64,000 nt of DNA. Origin: Trichuris trichiura. Its lineage: Eukaryota > Nematoda > Enoplea > Trichinellida > Trichuridae. Position numbers and translations under genes: made by a program. Shown one piece after another: positions 40,118-52,071 of this stretch (position 1 is its first letter; each line of letters begins with the position of its first letter). The stretch is taken from contig JBAJFE010000041.1 in NCBI GenBank assembly GCA_037903355.1, positions 493,900 through 557,899 of the forward strand. The letters run 5' to 3'. The notes under the pieces were generated by a model. It was given only the letters and a program-made list of their open reading frames with translations, was not told where the DNA came from and ran no database searches.

Positions 40118-42448
40118 CAGTAGAACCTCCGAAGTTGACCACCTCCCTATGTCGACCACCTCCTAAGTTGACCGAATTTTGACCAGTTGGTTGGTCAGCA
40201 CGTTAATAAGCGCAAGGACAACCTCTATACGTCGACCACACCGTAAGTGGGAAGTTGACCGCTTTAGCCGTGACCTGGTATATGCACGCAATGCTAACTT
40301 GCACTCTGTAAATTGGCCACTTCAGTTTGCTCTGTGTCAGTCGCTAGCAGCTGTTAACCATCATTGCCTCAATGTGCTGTTACTCAACGTAGCGAAGTTT
40401 TTCATTAGCCTACATTGGAGATTCCTGATTACAGAACCGATTCCGTCGCTTTGACGATGCTTCTTTTATGCTTGCCGGCACAGCTTGCGCGTTTCCTCAA
40501 GTACATAAGCTCCCACCTACGCGTTGGCAGCATTCGCCCATTGAGGGAAATATGACAAATCGAGCCTACTTGAACTCGTTCGCGTCGAGCTCAGTTCTAT
40601 TCATTCGCTTTGCTATAGGTGTGCGGCAGGTTTCCTTAACGTGTCTTCGCGAGCAAAGATAGCCCGACTTACGCAGTAATAGACGCAGTAGTAGCTACCA
40701 AGCTGGTTGCAGTTTGCATTATGGCCAAACGGAAAGAATCGAAAGAGTTGGCACTGAAGGAAAAAGTGGATCTTATCCGCTTTCTCGAAACTAACAGTCA
40801 AAGGAAGACAGCAGAACGGTTTCATGTGAGCAAGACTACCGTTGGCAACATCCAGAGACGTAAACGTGAGTACTTGGAAAGATATGAGAAGGAAAGCGGA
40901 GACGCGCAGCGAAGAAAAAGGAGAACCTCCCTGGACCAAGTCAATGAAGCAGCGTTACATTGGTTTAAGCAAATGAGAGCAGCTAATGCACGCATCTCTG
41001 GCCCAATGATCCAGGAAATTGCTAGAAAATTCGCCGTGGAATTCGGTTTCACAGGTTTCCAAGCATCAAACGGTTGGCTGGCAAAGTTCAAGCTCCGTTA
41101 TCAGATTTCTCAGAAAATCTTATGCGGCGAATCTAGCGAAGTTCCCGTCGAGGTCTTGGAAGACTTCATCTTGAAATTTCGTCATTTCGCCAGTGGCTTT
41201 AAGGAAGAAGACATATTCAATGCTGATGAATGCGGCTTGTTCTTCAAAGCTATGCCTGATAGAAGTCTTGTACTAAAAGGCGATAAATGCAAAAGCGGGA
41301 AGCTCTCCAAAGAACGCTTCACTGTGCTTCTTTGCGCTAGCGCAACTGGGGAGAAGTTGAAGCCATTGGTCATTGGTAAGTCAACGAAACCCCGAGCTTT
41401 TAAGAACTTGAAGCCTGATGACCTCCCTGCCACTTGGAGATCAAATAAATCCGCCTGGATGACAGCCGCCATATTCGAAGAGTGGGTAAGAAGTGTCGAC
41501 GGACAGATGAAGCGAATGAAACGTTCCATCTTATTGGTAGTAGACAACTGCCCGAGCCATCCCCACGTAAAAGACCTCACAAATGTCACGTTAAAATTCC
41601 TGCCCCCAAACACTACCTCAAAGAGCCAGCCTTTAGATCAAGGAGTAATTAAGACGTTTAAGGCGAAATACCGGACCCAGCTTCTGCGGTGGATCGTTGG
41701 CATAGCAGAACACACCAGCTCATTTGCGGGAGCGACTACGATTGCTGCGTCCGTTAGTGCTTTGGATCAATTCTTCCTGGAATAAGGTTCAACCGGAGGC
41801 AATACGGAAATGCTTCAGGAGAGCTGGATTCGTCAGAGACGAAGAGGATCATGTCGAGCTCCGGCCTGATAGTCCCACTCCCGAAGTAGAGATTGAAGGA
41901 GTAAACTTCGAAGATTTCGTTTCAATGGATGATGAATTGGCCACTTCTACCGAACCCGACCCACAAGCAATCTTTCAGTCTATACTAGCCGAAGCGGGAC
42001 TGAGCCCAGAAGACGACGTAGAGGAGGAAAGTGAAAATGAGACGGAATGGTACAGAAGCTGAAGGAAGAGGACGTCGGGCGCGCGTTACCGCAGCTGAAG
42101 TGTTTTGCTGCTGAAAAATGTCCAAAGATGCTGAGCGCGGTAGCATTCGCGGAGACGGCCCTTGGTGCTTATGTTTGCAGTAAGAATAAGCACCAGACTA
42201 GAATTGATACCTTTTTCAGCAAGCAGTGTAGCCCCTAAAAAGCTTATGCATGATTTTACAGTGTTATTTTTATGCATCTCACCGTTTAACAGACCTCCAA
42301 TTGATGCTCTGCAATAGAATAAAACGCATACAGATGCTAATCTGTTCAGCCGAGCCAGTTATACCCACAGTTCCAATATATTGACCACCTCCTATGTTGA
42401 CCAGTTTTCTCCGGTCCCTTGGGTGGTCAACTTACGGAGGTTCTACTG
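40118..42448 (+). mobile_element. pogo/Tigger-like DNA transposon
   Basis: Terminal inverted repeats CAGTAGAACCTCCGAAGTTG / CAGTAGAACCTCCGTAAGTT are flanked by TA on both sides, the expected TA target duplication, within a (TA)n tract. Subterminal copies of GACCACCTCC(T)A-GTTGACC recur at both ends and are candidate transposase binding sites. Length 2.33 kb with one transposase gene. Tc1/mariner superfamily, pogo group. Confidence 0.93.
40721..42237 (+). pseudogene. Tigger-like (CENP-B/jerky type) DDE transposase, frameshifted
   Basis: The main frame 40721-41785 has an N-terminal helix-turn-helix (LKEKVDLIRFLE...KTTVGNIQRRK), a CENP-B-type second DNA-binding domain (RISGPMIQEIARKFA, GWLAKFK), and the DDE catalytic core: FNADECGLFF, LLVVDNCPSH and QPLDQGVIKTFK supply the three Asp. 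A shift near 41770-41780 moves the expected SWNKVQPEAIRKCFRRAGF segment into another frame (to about 42060), and a second shift returns to the first frame for the tail ending FFSKQCSP at 42237. Two shifts make this copy probably inactive; a sequencing error at either site cannot be excluded. Confidence 0.9.
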
Positions 42449-44724
42449 TATATATATAACTTTAGTGTATGTTTATGTTTTTAAAATTTAAAATCGTTTA
42501 AAATTTTTTAGAAATTCAAATTAGTCTTTCAAACGGAATTTCACTCTACCGAAGAATAGTGAAAGAAAGAAAACTTTCGCAACTGTCACGTTGGATTCTC
42601 AGCATTTCCACCCGACGATGACGTCACCAAATGAAGTCAGTAAAAATGAAATAAAGAACGGCGGTTTCCGTAGTTGCACTTTTACAATTTCGGATTAAAG
42701 TCTCACTTTGACTCGAAGTAGTGCCTATGTAGGCCGAAGCATAAATGCTCGTTCAATTGTTCAGCGTTTCTCGGAGACTGCATTCCAAATACTAACTAGA
42801 GCACAGTTCCAAAGGGTAAACACAATAATTATGCAAAAAGTGTCATTGCGAAAAACGTCAGCATAATAATAATAATAATAATAAAAAAATAAGTCTGTTT
42901 AGGGACTGTATACCTCGTAGCGCTTAAGAAATTCGTCATATGCTTGCATACTGCTATTGAGTTATTTTCTGCATGTTTATAAGCTTATCATTCTTACCTT
43001 TTAGCAAAAGCTTTACTGCTCTCAAAGGAAGTCGGAAAGTAATCGATTCATTAAGTCTTCTTCATTTTTGCATAAATTCACGACAGCTTCGCAGTACGTT
43101 TATGCAAATTACAAAAGGGTAGAACAAAGACAGAAAAGTGGCATTAAGAGACAACGTGGACAGAAGGAAGTAATGTATACGCTTCAAAAAGTCGCCTGAA
43201 AATTAAGCAAAGGTCGATATGTCGCTGAAGCAACTTCCATATGCGGCGTATGATCGAATTTTGACGTAAGAGGATGAATGAATTGGTTGAAAATTGTCCG
43301 CTACGCTCGCTCGCGCCGTTTATTAATCTGATCGCCTTCTCGTCTGTGCTAGACGCCGTCGACTACTTCAGCTATCATGAAATGATCACTTAATAGACCT
43401 TTCACAGACTTAAATTATTTTCTGCTTCAGCGTAAGGAAGTCAACTCAATTGGCAATAAGCTAACAACGTTACTGTTACCTTTTGAGAAGGACCCAACCG
43501 GGAACGGCCGTTTCGTCCGGAGAATAACGACGCAACAATGAGAAAACGCCTATGCGCGCTTCAATTTTACAAATCAGTAATGAACACCTTAAGGGAATTG
43601 AGCTGCTATGTTGCCAATGGCTTCAACGATTTGCGTCAGTATGTTGGCGCAAAAAAGCAACTGGCCAAAGCTAACCAACAGGGCGGGAAGAAATTTGGGA
43701 AACACTTAAATGCAAGAAATTCCTACGAAATGCGCATATGCGCCTCCCACAACAACAATCGCCGGAAGCCGTGGAACGGTTCAACAAACGAAACAGCCCC
43801 ATGAGCGTCGCTACTTTAAGAGGAAACCACCGAAAATAATACAAACCTTTCAAGTCGTTTGTAGCCAACTTCATCGACACAATCGAGTTCGCTAAAGAAC
43901 AACATTTTCAAATTCCGTTTTAGGCTAATTCGCAAAGCGAAGCAAAGTACATTGTTGGAAGGAAGCTATGCAAATTTAATTCAAACAAAAAGGGGAACTT
44001 CAAAAAGAAAGAGCGTCTTTTTCAATTGTTGATTCCAAGATGGAATTCTCTTTGAACATTACTTTCGTCAGCTGCATTGACGAAACGAAAAGGTGGGACT
44101 AGAGTATGCTAAAGAAAAACTTTCGTAACTTTTCTAATACTGATTGCTAATTTTACCGCGGCAGGGCAAAACTTCCATTGAGTACGTAATGAGTCAACGA
44201 GAGCCTTCAAAGGGGGCGGATAATGGGTAAATGGAAAAATATACGAAAATAACTGAATGCGTCTTCGTCGTCGTCGTCCCTGTCGGACCAAACGTCATAA
44301 GTAGATTGGAAGAGCAGTTAGACAGAGACAAGCTGCTCCTTTGAAGCATTAAAACGGATTTCATTTCGGCTGACGCAACTACCATTCAATCGCGTCAGCC
44401 TGTTGAAGGCGAAGGCGGCTAAGGACGCAGAAAAACGTTGAAACAATTTTCTTCGAAAATTCAAGCCGCTTCTCACGGGGACTTTTGATCGCCAAGGGAA
44501 AAGCCAACACTTTTCGCTTGGTGAGAAAAGCACTTAGTAGCATATCAACTTCGCTTATTAGCCTGCTCCACGCTTGTTGGACAGAATGAGGCAACTTTCT
44601 TCCTGCCAAAAAATCATGAAGCTTTCTCTATTGCAGCCTATGCAAAATCATACGACTATTCCATCCTTCAGGTGAAATCTGCTGCTTAACGGGCGGGGAA
44701 AGTCAATCAAATTTACGTCCTAAA
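42449..44724. other. Gene-poor region
   Basis: No recognised gene. An (AAT)n microsatellite lies at 42862-42884. Minor frames at 43538-43804 and 44194-44609 have no domains. Confidence 0.45.
42862..42884. repeat. (ATA)n microsatellite
   Basis: About seven trinucleotide units followed by an A run. Confidence 0.9.
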
Positions 44725-45020
44725 AAAGGAGCGACCAAATGACGTCTCAGACATACCATTAAAAAGAATATGTTACATCCTATATGATGTATATACATAT
44801 ATATATATATATATATACACATTATATAGCATGTAACATATTTCGAAAGACTGGGTGTCTTTTAACAGACTTTGGTTGTTTCATAGTTGATCTTCTGGTT
44901 CACGAATTTGGCCTGTTCACTTACAGATACATCCAACAGGCCAAACCCGTGAACCAGAAGATCAACATGTAACATACTCTCTTTAATGGTATGTCTGAGA
45001 TGTCATTTGGTCGTTCCTTT
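44725..45020. repeat. Nested inverted repeat enclosing a PLE-end fold-back
   Basis: Outer arms of 54 bp: 44725-44778 (AAAGGAGCGACCAAATGACG...) and 44967-45020 (...CATTTGGTCGTTCCTTT) are mutual reverse complements with a few mismatches. Inside are a (TA)n tract (44797-44818) and an inner inverted repeat, 44880-44966, built from family-2 PLE terminal sequence (GTTTCATAGTTGATCTTC and GGCCTGTT / AACAGGCC). The outer right arm abuts another (TA)n tract. Confidence 0.85.
44839..44966. mobile_element. Family-2 PLE terminal fold-back fragment
   Basis: TTTCGAAAGACTGGGTGTCTTTTAACAG matches the outer end of the family-2 repeat at 57.84 kb (TTTCGAAAGACAGGATGTCT). It continues to GGCCTGTT, then CACTTACAGATACATCC, then returns as AACAGGCCAAACCCGTGAAC. 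It has no coding sequence. Confidence 0.8.
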
Positions 45021-47648
45021 ATATATATATATATATATATACGTAGGTTAAAGCCATTTGAACCTGCTGCGTTGGCCTTAGCACATTGCAACGTAATCGT
45101 TGACCAAATGCAGAATAAGTAACAGTAAGATGTCGCGGAAAAATTCAACTTGAACGGAAACAGACCCTTCCAAAATTTGAGCGGGAAATTTTAAATGAAA
45201 TGGCAAAAAGTTCCGTCACGCGTATTGGAAGGCGGAAAGACAGGGAACATTTTGTTGAAATTGTTATACGAAAGAAAAAGAAGCAAACTAGTCGCGGCTG
45301 CATGCGGCCAAATTGAAGTCGAAAATGAAAACTCCGCAAAGGGTATCAACTGCAGAAATTTGCATAATTATGCAAAAATTAAAACCCGAAAAGAGTTTTA
45401 TCGTAATGGTTACAATTCGCGTCAAATAAAAAGCTCAGCGTCCGCGGGCTCTCTTACTTCTTTTCATCATGATCTGCTGGCTGTTTTGGATTGAAGGAGA
45501 AAAATATGCGCGATTGCTAATACGCTCCTTTGGAACGTCCGGTCAACGTCTACTTGCGCAAAATGAACAAGGCGATCAGATTATGGGATCAACGCCGCGG
45601 AAAACCGCACCAATAGCTCCAGTGACTCCAAGAAGCATCGATTCAAGTTTTCAACAGAAATTACTGCCGATACACAGGCAAAAACTGTCCAATAGCGCAT
45701 TGCTTACCAGCGATGCTACCAAGTAAGAGAATATATTATTTGAAGAAGAAAAGCCTTTGCGATGGGCACAGTGAGCAGTGTTAAGAGAAAAAAGGATCTC
45801 TCCGTTTGGAAAGGAGGAAAGGGAGGAAAAGTGACGCTATTGCTTACAGTGAACGATCGTTAAGGGCGACAAATGAAAAACGAATTCGGTATGATCCCAC
45901 TTAAAGCTCAGCGAAGCAAAAAGTGCGCCTCGTTAGAGAACGCCTTTGGGAAATGATCGAGACTTGCACAGGTACGTTGTCCTTACGATAAGATAAAAGG
46001 CGGACAATGAGTTCAATGAGTTGTAGGGGAAATAATTTTAAAAAACAGATTTTCAAACCTTTTCCAAAACGCGCGATAGAATTTGCCGAAAATCAGCAAC
46101 GACGCCGACAACCATTGGACGCCTACAATCAGGCTTAGGCTACTCGACTTCAACTATCACTTGAATAGATGACAGCCGCGGCAGTGCGGAAACCAACTGG
46201 GCAATATATGCGTGGGCGGTTTGAAAAAATCACACCCACATTTACTGCTTAAGCAACAATCAGACTTATAGGCTCGAAAATGACGAGGATAAGTTCGCTA
46301 CAAACACGTGGTGCAATAGTTACAGCCTTGGAGAGATTGGAGCAAAAAGAAGTGCAATACCACTGGCGCTTCATGACAGCTGGGAAAACATGTCAGCCGA
46401 GAACAGCTTTATCCAGCTTCTTTACGATCGCATTGATAGCGCCAAAGAGCTTCGATCATTACCGGTATTCATTATTCGAAAACAATACGCCTTAGGCAAT
46501 CAACTGAACAACTGCTTATAAAACTATGTCACCCGCGTAAAGTGCAACTATCAAGCTGTACCTATAACGCACCTTAAAGCCCAACGTAACGCCTGGGTTC
46601 AAATGGTTGAATTGGAGCCCAGACGCCTACTTGTTTCCTAGTTTCAATGTTGAACGCGCGTAGTGTTAACTGAGATTTTTTGCCGCCGAAAACACGGAAA
46701 AATCAATACGAACTATCGCAGGAAATTACAATAAAAAAAGGAAGTTGCGAGGAGGCAAACTTCGCAACAGCCAAAGCGCAGCGGAGACAGTTCGCTACGG
46801 ATAAGTTCAGGTAACGCAATTGCGTGCGGATTCGATGAAAAAAAAGCGAAAATCTCAACTTGGCAAAATGGCCTATTAGCAAAGCATGCGATCAATCATA
46901 AACTTCTCATCAAACTGTTAACCATAAAATCGACATAACGCGCTTAGCTTTAACATATGTTGCCAATTGGAAAAGCGACGCGATAATATTGCTAGACGAC
47001 ACGCCTTGAACATTCCTACTCCGCTTTCGCCTTGCAACGATTGAATTTCGACCTGAGACAAAAGAGATTACCTAAAATGGAAATTATACTCCATTGCGCG
47101 CCAATGGACATCAATGGGATATGAACGCGCAGAGGCGTGCTGCAAAGACGTGGGCGTTTACGCGGAAATCGTACGCAGAAAAAGCAGACGTTGCTGTAGC
47201 AATAACCTTGTGTTAATTAAACAAGCGAAAGTACGCTTACTAAAATAAGTGCTTAGTTAACAATCAATACGACCATGGTTTTATTATTAATAAAGACGTT
47301 ATTTGCGCACCGAAGATATCATTTCTGTCGGGGAAGCATCACGCAAGGATTAAATAGAAAAAAAACCGAATTTAAAAGCATCAGCTTTTCATAACGTTCA
47401 TCCACCGTAGAAAGATGTGTTACGTAATGCTGTACGGAGCAAATGAAGCCACGTTGTACACGCTGTTTCGATTCCGCGCTTCAGCGAACTTCCCGCAAAT
47501 GTAATTAAGATAACGTAAATGAATTCTACCGTGATAAGCTTTCGTACCGCAGCGAAAAAGGCGGGAAACAGTGGAATATATTGATGGAAAACGAAAAAAA
47601 GTTCGCTGATTCAAATGAACTTTTCAAACGTTTTGTGTAGGTACGGCG
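45021..47648. other. Gene-poor region
   Basis: Starts with a (TA)n tract to 45041. Frames at 45195-45726 and 46280-46495 lack recognisable domains. No RNA gene seen. Confidence 0.4.
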
Positions 47649-47712
47649 TTTTTATATTGCCCGTATTTGGTTTTTGATGAATATCGGAAACCAAAAACGG
47701 GCAATATAAAAA
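47649..47712. repeat. Hairpin repeat with 25-bp arms (MITE-like)
   Basis: TTTTATATTGCCCGTATTTG and its extension (47649-47673) pair with AAACCAAAAACGGGCAATAT (47688-47712) around a 14-bp loop, with one mismatch. Confidence 0.85.
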
Positions 47713-49227
47713 AAAGTTCACCGTGAAAACTTCTGCAAGTTATACAGCCCTGTCGGAAAAATATTAGAAAGAATAAACATAAATACAAAGCCGGATTGGG
47801 CTTACGGCTTTAAGAAACTGAAAAATCTCTCCTTAAGCGAAAAACACTTACGACAAGATGGAAAGAGAAGAATCAAACTTCTGCTTCTTTTTTGAGTTCT
47901 TCTTCTTCTTCTTTCCATCGGGAAAAGTACAAAACGAGCAGACAAGACGGCGCAACGTGTCAGCTTAGGACAAGCAGTGTCAGCAATTCTAAAAAATTCC
48001 AATGAAGACGACAACGAGATAGCAGGATGGATTGGCTGAAAAACCTGCAAGTGCGCAATGCTTCAACCGTCTGACACGTGAGCACTTTGAATAGACTTCT
48101 CAGCGTTTGGAAAAAATTTTACCTGACACAAGCTGTTGCCACATTTCCTAGAAGCGGAAAGAAGAAATAATATGCTAAAATTTCGCCAAACCCTTTTTGC
48201 CCAGCGCTATTCAGCTCCATTCATAAAAGTCGAACATAAGTACAGATGGGAAAAAAATCTACATAGCATTACACGGGCTATCATGCTAACAAGTTGCAAC
48301 TACTTATCAAGGCGGAATTAAGGTAAGAAAAACGTACTCAAAGCAACAGCGCTTTTCGGCAACTCGGAACACCCATTGACTACTTTTTAAAAAAAAGTTG
48401 TTACAAGGATATGGCAGAGAAAAATTTACTACGTGTTCCCTTTATTAAAATATTTTAAATACGACAATTTATAGTAAAAATGTTTGGTAACAAAAAGCAA
48501 AAGTCGCTTTCAACGTTCCGCGTAAAGGCAACCTGCAAGAATGATCGAACTCGCGCCGCGTTACGCTGCTCTTTTTGGAAGAAACAAAATTAAAAGGCTT
48601 CAATCAATAGCGAACCACCAAAGCCGAAATGGCCGTTACGGTCAGCGTAACGTAAGCAAAAATAAATGAAGTGTTCATATCGGTTGGAAGTTAACAAATA
48701 AGTTTAAATTCGGAACTTTTTCCTTGGCAGTAGGAAAATCAAATTTAAGCATTCACACTTGGCCAACAGAACGACAAATTATTACATTCACTCGCGGCGG
48801 GCATTTGCAAATAAATAAAAAATTAGCAATGACGAAACAAGACGCGCGACAACTTCAGCGCGCGGTAAACTTATCGGTAAGGAAAAAATGCCCTCTCGTT
48901 TTTGAATAGAGCTCTACGCTGAATACGGTAATTGAAAATTCAGGTACAACAATTTTGCCGAGCAATTTAATTTAGAAAAGCAACAGCAAGCAAAAGAATT
49001 GATCAGTCAACACTGGAGTAGTGGATGCAGGTACCAACTCGCTATCGTACGCATTTCGACAAACCCAAAACACTGCCTAGCACTTGGACGAAGGTTAAAT
49101 AAAACAACTTCAACCTAATAATAAGTAAAATATTGCAACTACCGCCGCTTCTTGTAAGCTGTGCGCTTAGACAAAAGAGGGCTCCCTGAAAATCCACTGC
49201 GTAGTACGGTAATTCTTCTATTTAGCG
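47713..49227. other. Gene-poor region
   Basis: A TTC-rich tract lies at 47897-47915. No recognised gene. Confidence 0.45.
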
Positions 49228-49299
49228 AATAAGCGTTTATTTTCATAATGAAAAAATTTATTACGGATATGTCCCGTTTGCTTTGTATATAAAAAGACT

Positions 49300-49337
49300 C
49301 CGGAGCTGTCGGGTCATTCGAGACCCGTCATCAGCGG
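49300..49337 (-). ncRNA. Degenerate hammerhead-like motif in the left inverted repeat
   Basis: On the minus strand CTGATGA (49328-49334), the GGGT/ACCC hairpin, AGCT, C and CGG are kept, but the core GAA reads GAC, which should abolish catalysis. Confidence 0.4.
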
Positions 49338-49359
49338 TCTTAAATTGTTGATATGATTC

Positions 49360-51361
49360 GTGGCAGCGAGTGCCCTAATGTTTCTGGAAGGACTTAACTT
49401 CGTCCCAACACCAAAACAACCACCACTTCTTGACATCAGTGCCTCAGTTGAAGACAGCCTATCTTCGTCGGACACACAAAAGGCCACACAAATCAAGAGT
49501 AATTTATCTACATTGATACTAGGCCACCACTTCACTGCCACTTCGAACCTAGGGCCGATATGAAATAAACAGCTTATATAAACTTAGAAAGCAACCCAAC
49601 AGAATTATAACCAAAGCAGATAAAGGGAATAGAATCGTCATACTTGACAGAAGCACCTACATCGAAAAGATGACAGCTATCTTGAACAAAAACAATTATA
49701 CGCCCCTACCAACAGATCCTACAGAGGTTTCCTGAAAAAGCTCTGATGTCTTCTCATTACATATGCCACAGATACCAAAGAACCTGCTATCACCAAAATG
49801 ACAACACATCTTAAGTTTGCATCGAACTTCAGACCCCCTGAGCTCTATGGTCTCCCAAAAGTACACAAACCAGATATCCCGCTGAGACCGATAGTCTCCA
49901 CAATTAACAGCATCACCACTGAACTCAGTAGATACTTAAGTAAGATCATCAAACCTCTAACAGGCAAGGAACCATCTTTTGTCAAAAACAGCAAAACGCT
50001 CGTCAACGAAATAAGAAACTATTGTTTGGAACCCGACGAGATTTTAGTCAGCTATGATGTAAAAGAGTTATTTCTCAACATCCCAATATCAGACACCCTA
50101 GAGACCTTATACAATCTCCTCCACACGGACACAAATCTACCCAGCAGAACTAAATTAAATCCTTTTCACATTGTCAAGCTGGTTTCGTTTTGCATGCAAG
50201 AAGGCAATTACTTCACTTTAGATAACAAGTTCTATAAACAATCTAACGAAGTACCTATGGGAAGCCCCCTATCCCCTGTATTAGCGGAAATTTTTATGGA
50301 AAACTTTGAAAGACAAATGTTCAGAGCTATAGACAGACACATAGCTCCACGCCTTTTTAAAATATACGTAGACGACATCTTTGTCATTATAAAAGCTGGA
50401 AAAGAAGAACAATTTTTACAATTCCTCAACAACGTCCGTCCTAACCAAATAGTCTTCACAATGGAAACAGAAGATAACAAAACTTTGCCCTTTCTGGACG
50501 TCTTAATTATTCGCACAAACGAAGGGCTTAAAACCAGAGTGTATAGAAAACCCACGCACACAGATCAGTAGCTCAATTTTTCATCAAATCACTCACGATC
50601 AGTAATGCGCGGTATCCTCTCCGGAATGATATACAGAGCATTCAATTTATGCAGTCCCGAATATCTCCAGTCAGAAATTAACTACATTAGAAAAATCTTC
50701 TACAAAAACGGTTATCCTAAATCCTTTATCAACCAAGTGTTCAACTACAAGCTTCGCACTCGTGAGTCTCCAAAGCAAAACACTCCGCACGAGACTTGTC
50801 TGGTTATTCCTTATGTGGCAGGTTTAGCCGAAAAGATTGTCCAATTAGGAAAAAATTAGGCTTCAGAGTCTTTTTCAAAAGTTTGCCCAACCTCAGGGCA
50901 ATTCTTCGCACAGACAAAACTAAAATCTTCGCAAACAAAAAGACAGGATTAATATACGCGGTTGAATGTTCTTGCTCAGGGATTTATGTTGGTGAAACAG
51001 GAAACACCCTGGAGCATAGAGTTAACGAACACATAAAAAACTCATAAGTTACAATAACGCGAAAGCCATACTCAACAATGGTACCAATCTAACCACACAG
51101 CGAGGCAGACCAATCGTGGACCCAAAAATTACAATAGAAAAAGCCAAACAAGCCTTTGCTGTAGTGGAGCATGCGACGCAATGTACCCAACCACTCCAAC
51201 TAAAAGTTTTATGTTACGAAAACAATTTACGGTTAAGAAGAATTAAAGAAGCACTATATATTAGACATAATACGACTTACAACTGCGATCAAGGAGTGGA
51301 CATAAGTGGGATTTGGACAAATATTGTGACGCGGTATAATTGTTGCTCTCTCACCCGATGA
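49360..51361 (+). pseudogene. PLE reverse transcriptase with GIY-YIG domain, several breaks
   Basis: An N-terminal frame (49360-49563) with GLNFVPTPK, shared with family 2, ends in a stop. KADKGN and the ILDRS segment follow in another frame near 49.62 kb. The RT frame 49798-50571 has GLPKVHKPDIPLRPI, LVSYDVKELFLNIP, EVPMGSPLSPVLAEIF and YVDDIF. A stop at 50569-50571 and shifts near 50860 and 51046 split off the GIY-YIG part (GLIYAVECSCSGIYVGETGN) and the tail (51116-51361). Not functional as it stands. Confidence 0.88.
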
Positions 51362-51697
51362 AATACAAAAACCGGGAAAAAAGAGAAAACAAATAATTAG
51401 AACAAATAGAAATGGATGAAATTGAAATATATATGAAACAAAGAAAGAAAACGAAAAACAAAAAAGAAGAAAGAAAGAAAAATGGATGCAAAATGAGAAA
51501 ACAGTGAACCAACAACAAAAAATGTTCGAAACTACCCAGTAAAGACACAATCTACACGATATACGGAACAAGAAAAAGAAGTGCGCTGACAGACCCAGAT
51601 ACCAGAACCTACCAACGAAAAACTTTAAAAATACAGCGTTAAAAACCTCAGAAACATTAGGGCACTCGCTGCCACGAATCATATCAACAACTTAAGA

Positions 51698-51735
51698 CCG
51701 CTGATGACGGGTCTCGAATGACCCGAAAGCTCCGG
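51698..51735 (+). ncRNA. Hammerhead-ribozyme-like motif, family-1 PLE right end
   Basis: CCG, CTGATGA, C, the hairpin GGGT-CTCGAATG-ACCC, GAA, AGCT, C, CGG. Predicted cleavage is after 51732. All core positions expected of a hammerhead are present except for the extra C after CTGATGA. Stem III is the palindrome AGCT, which would be stable only between two molecules or two adjacent copies. Confidence 0.5.
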
Positions 51736-52071
51736 AGCCTCTTTGTATAGAAAACAAACGGGACATATCTGTAATAAATTTCTTCCTTATGAAAACATAT
51801 TGTCCCGTACCAAGAAACCACGTTTTCAAAATAAGCGTTTTTTTAAATATTTATTCTACGATCAATTGCTGAAAACGATAAATGAACAGCGCCGAGATAA
51901 GCCCATTTCGGCTTAACGGAAAATTACTGTATTACATTGAGAAACCACTTCTTCTAAACGAAAAAAGGGGCGCGTTTCTTATTTCGCTTTTTGCAGTCGT
52001 TAACTAACGCGTTACTCTTTTGTTTATAAAAACTACAAAATCAACGAAAACGAACCTTGCAATGAAGGTTG

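Larger units (their letters stand above)
49239..51829 (+). mobile_element. Family-1 Penelope-like element, longer copy
   Basis: Flanked by an 11-bp target duplication AATAAGCGTTT (49228-49238 and 51830-51840). Terminal inverted repeats of about 150 bp include GGCAGCGAGTGCCCTAATGT on the left and its complement on the right. The right end carries the extra outer segment TGTCCCGTACCAAG that is missing on the left. Compared with the 5.9-kb copy it retains the N-terminal coding part. A GAAA-rich tail lies between the coding part and the right repeat. Confidence 0.88.
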
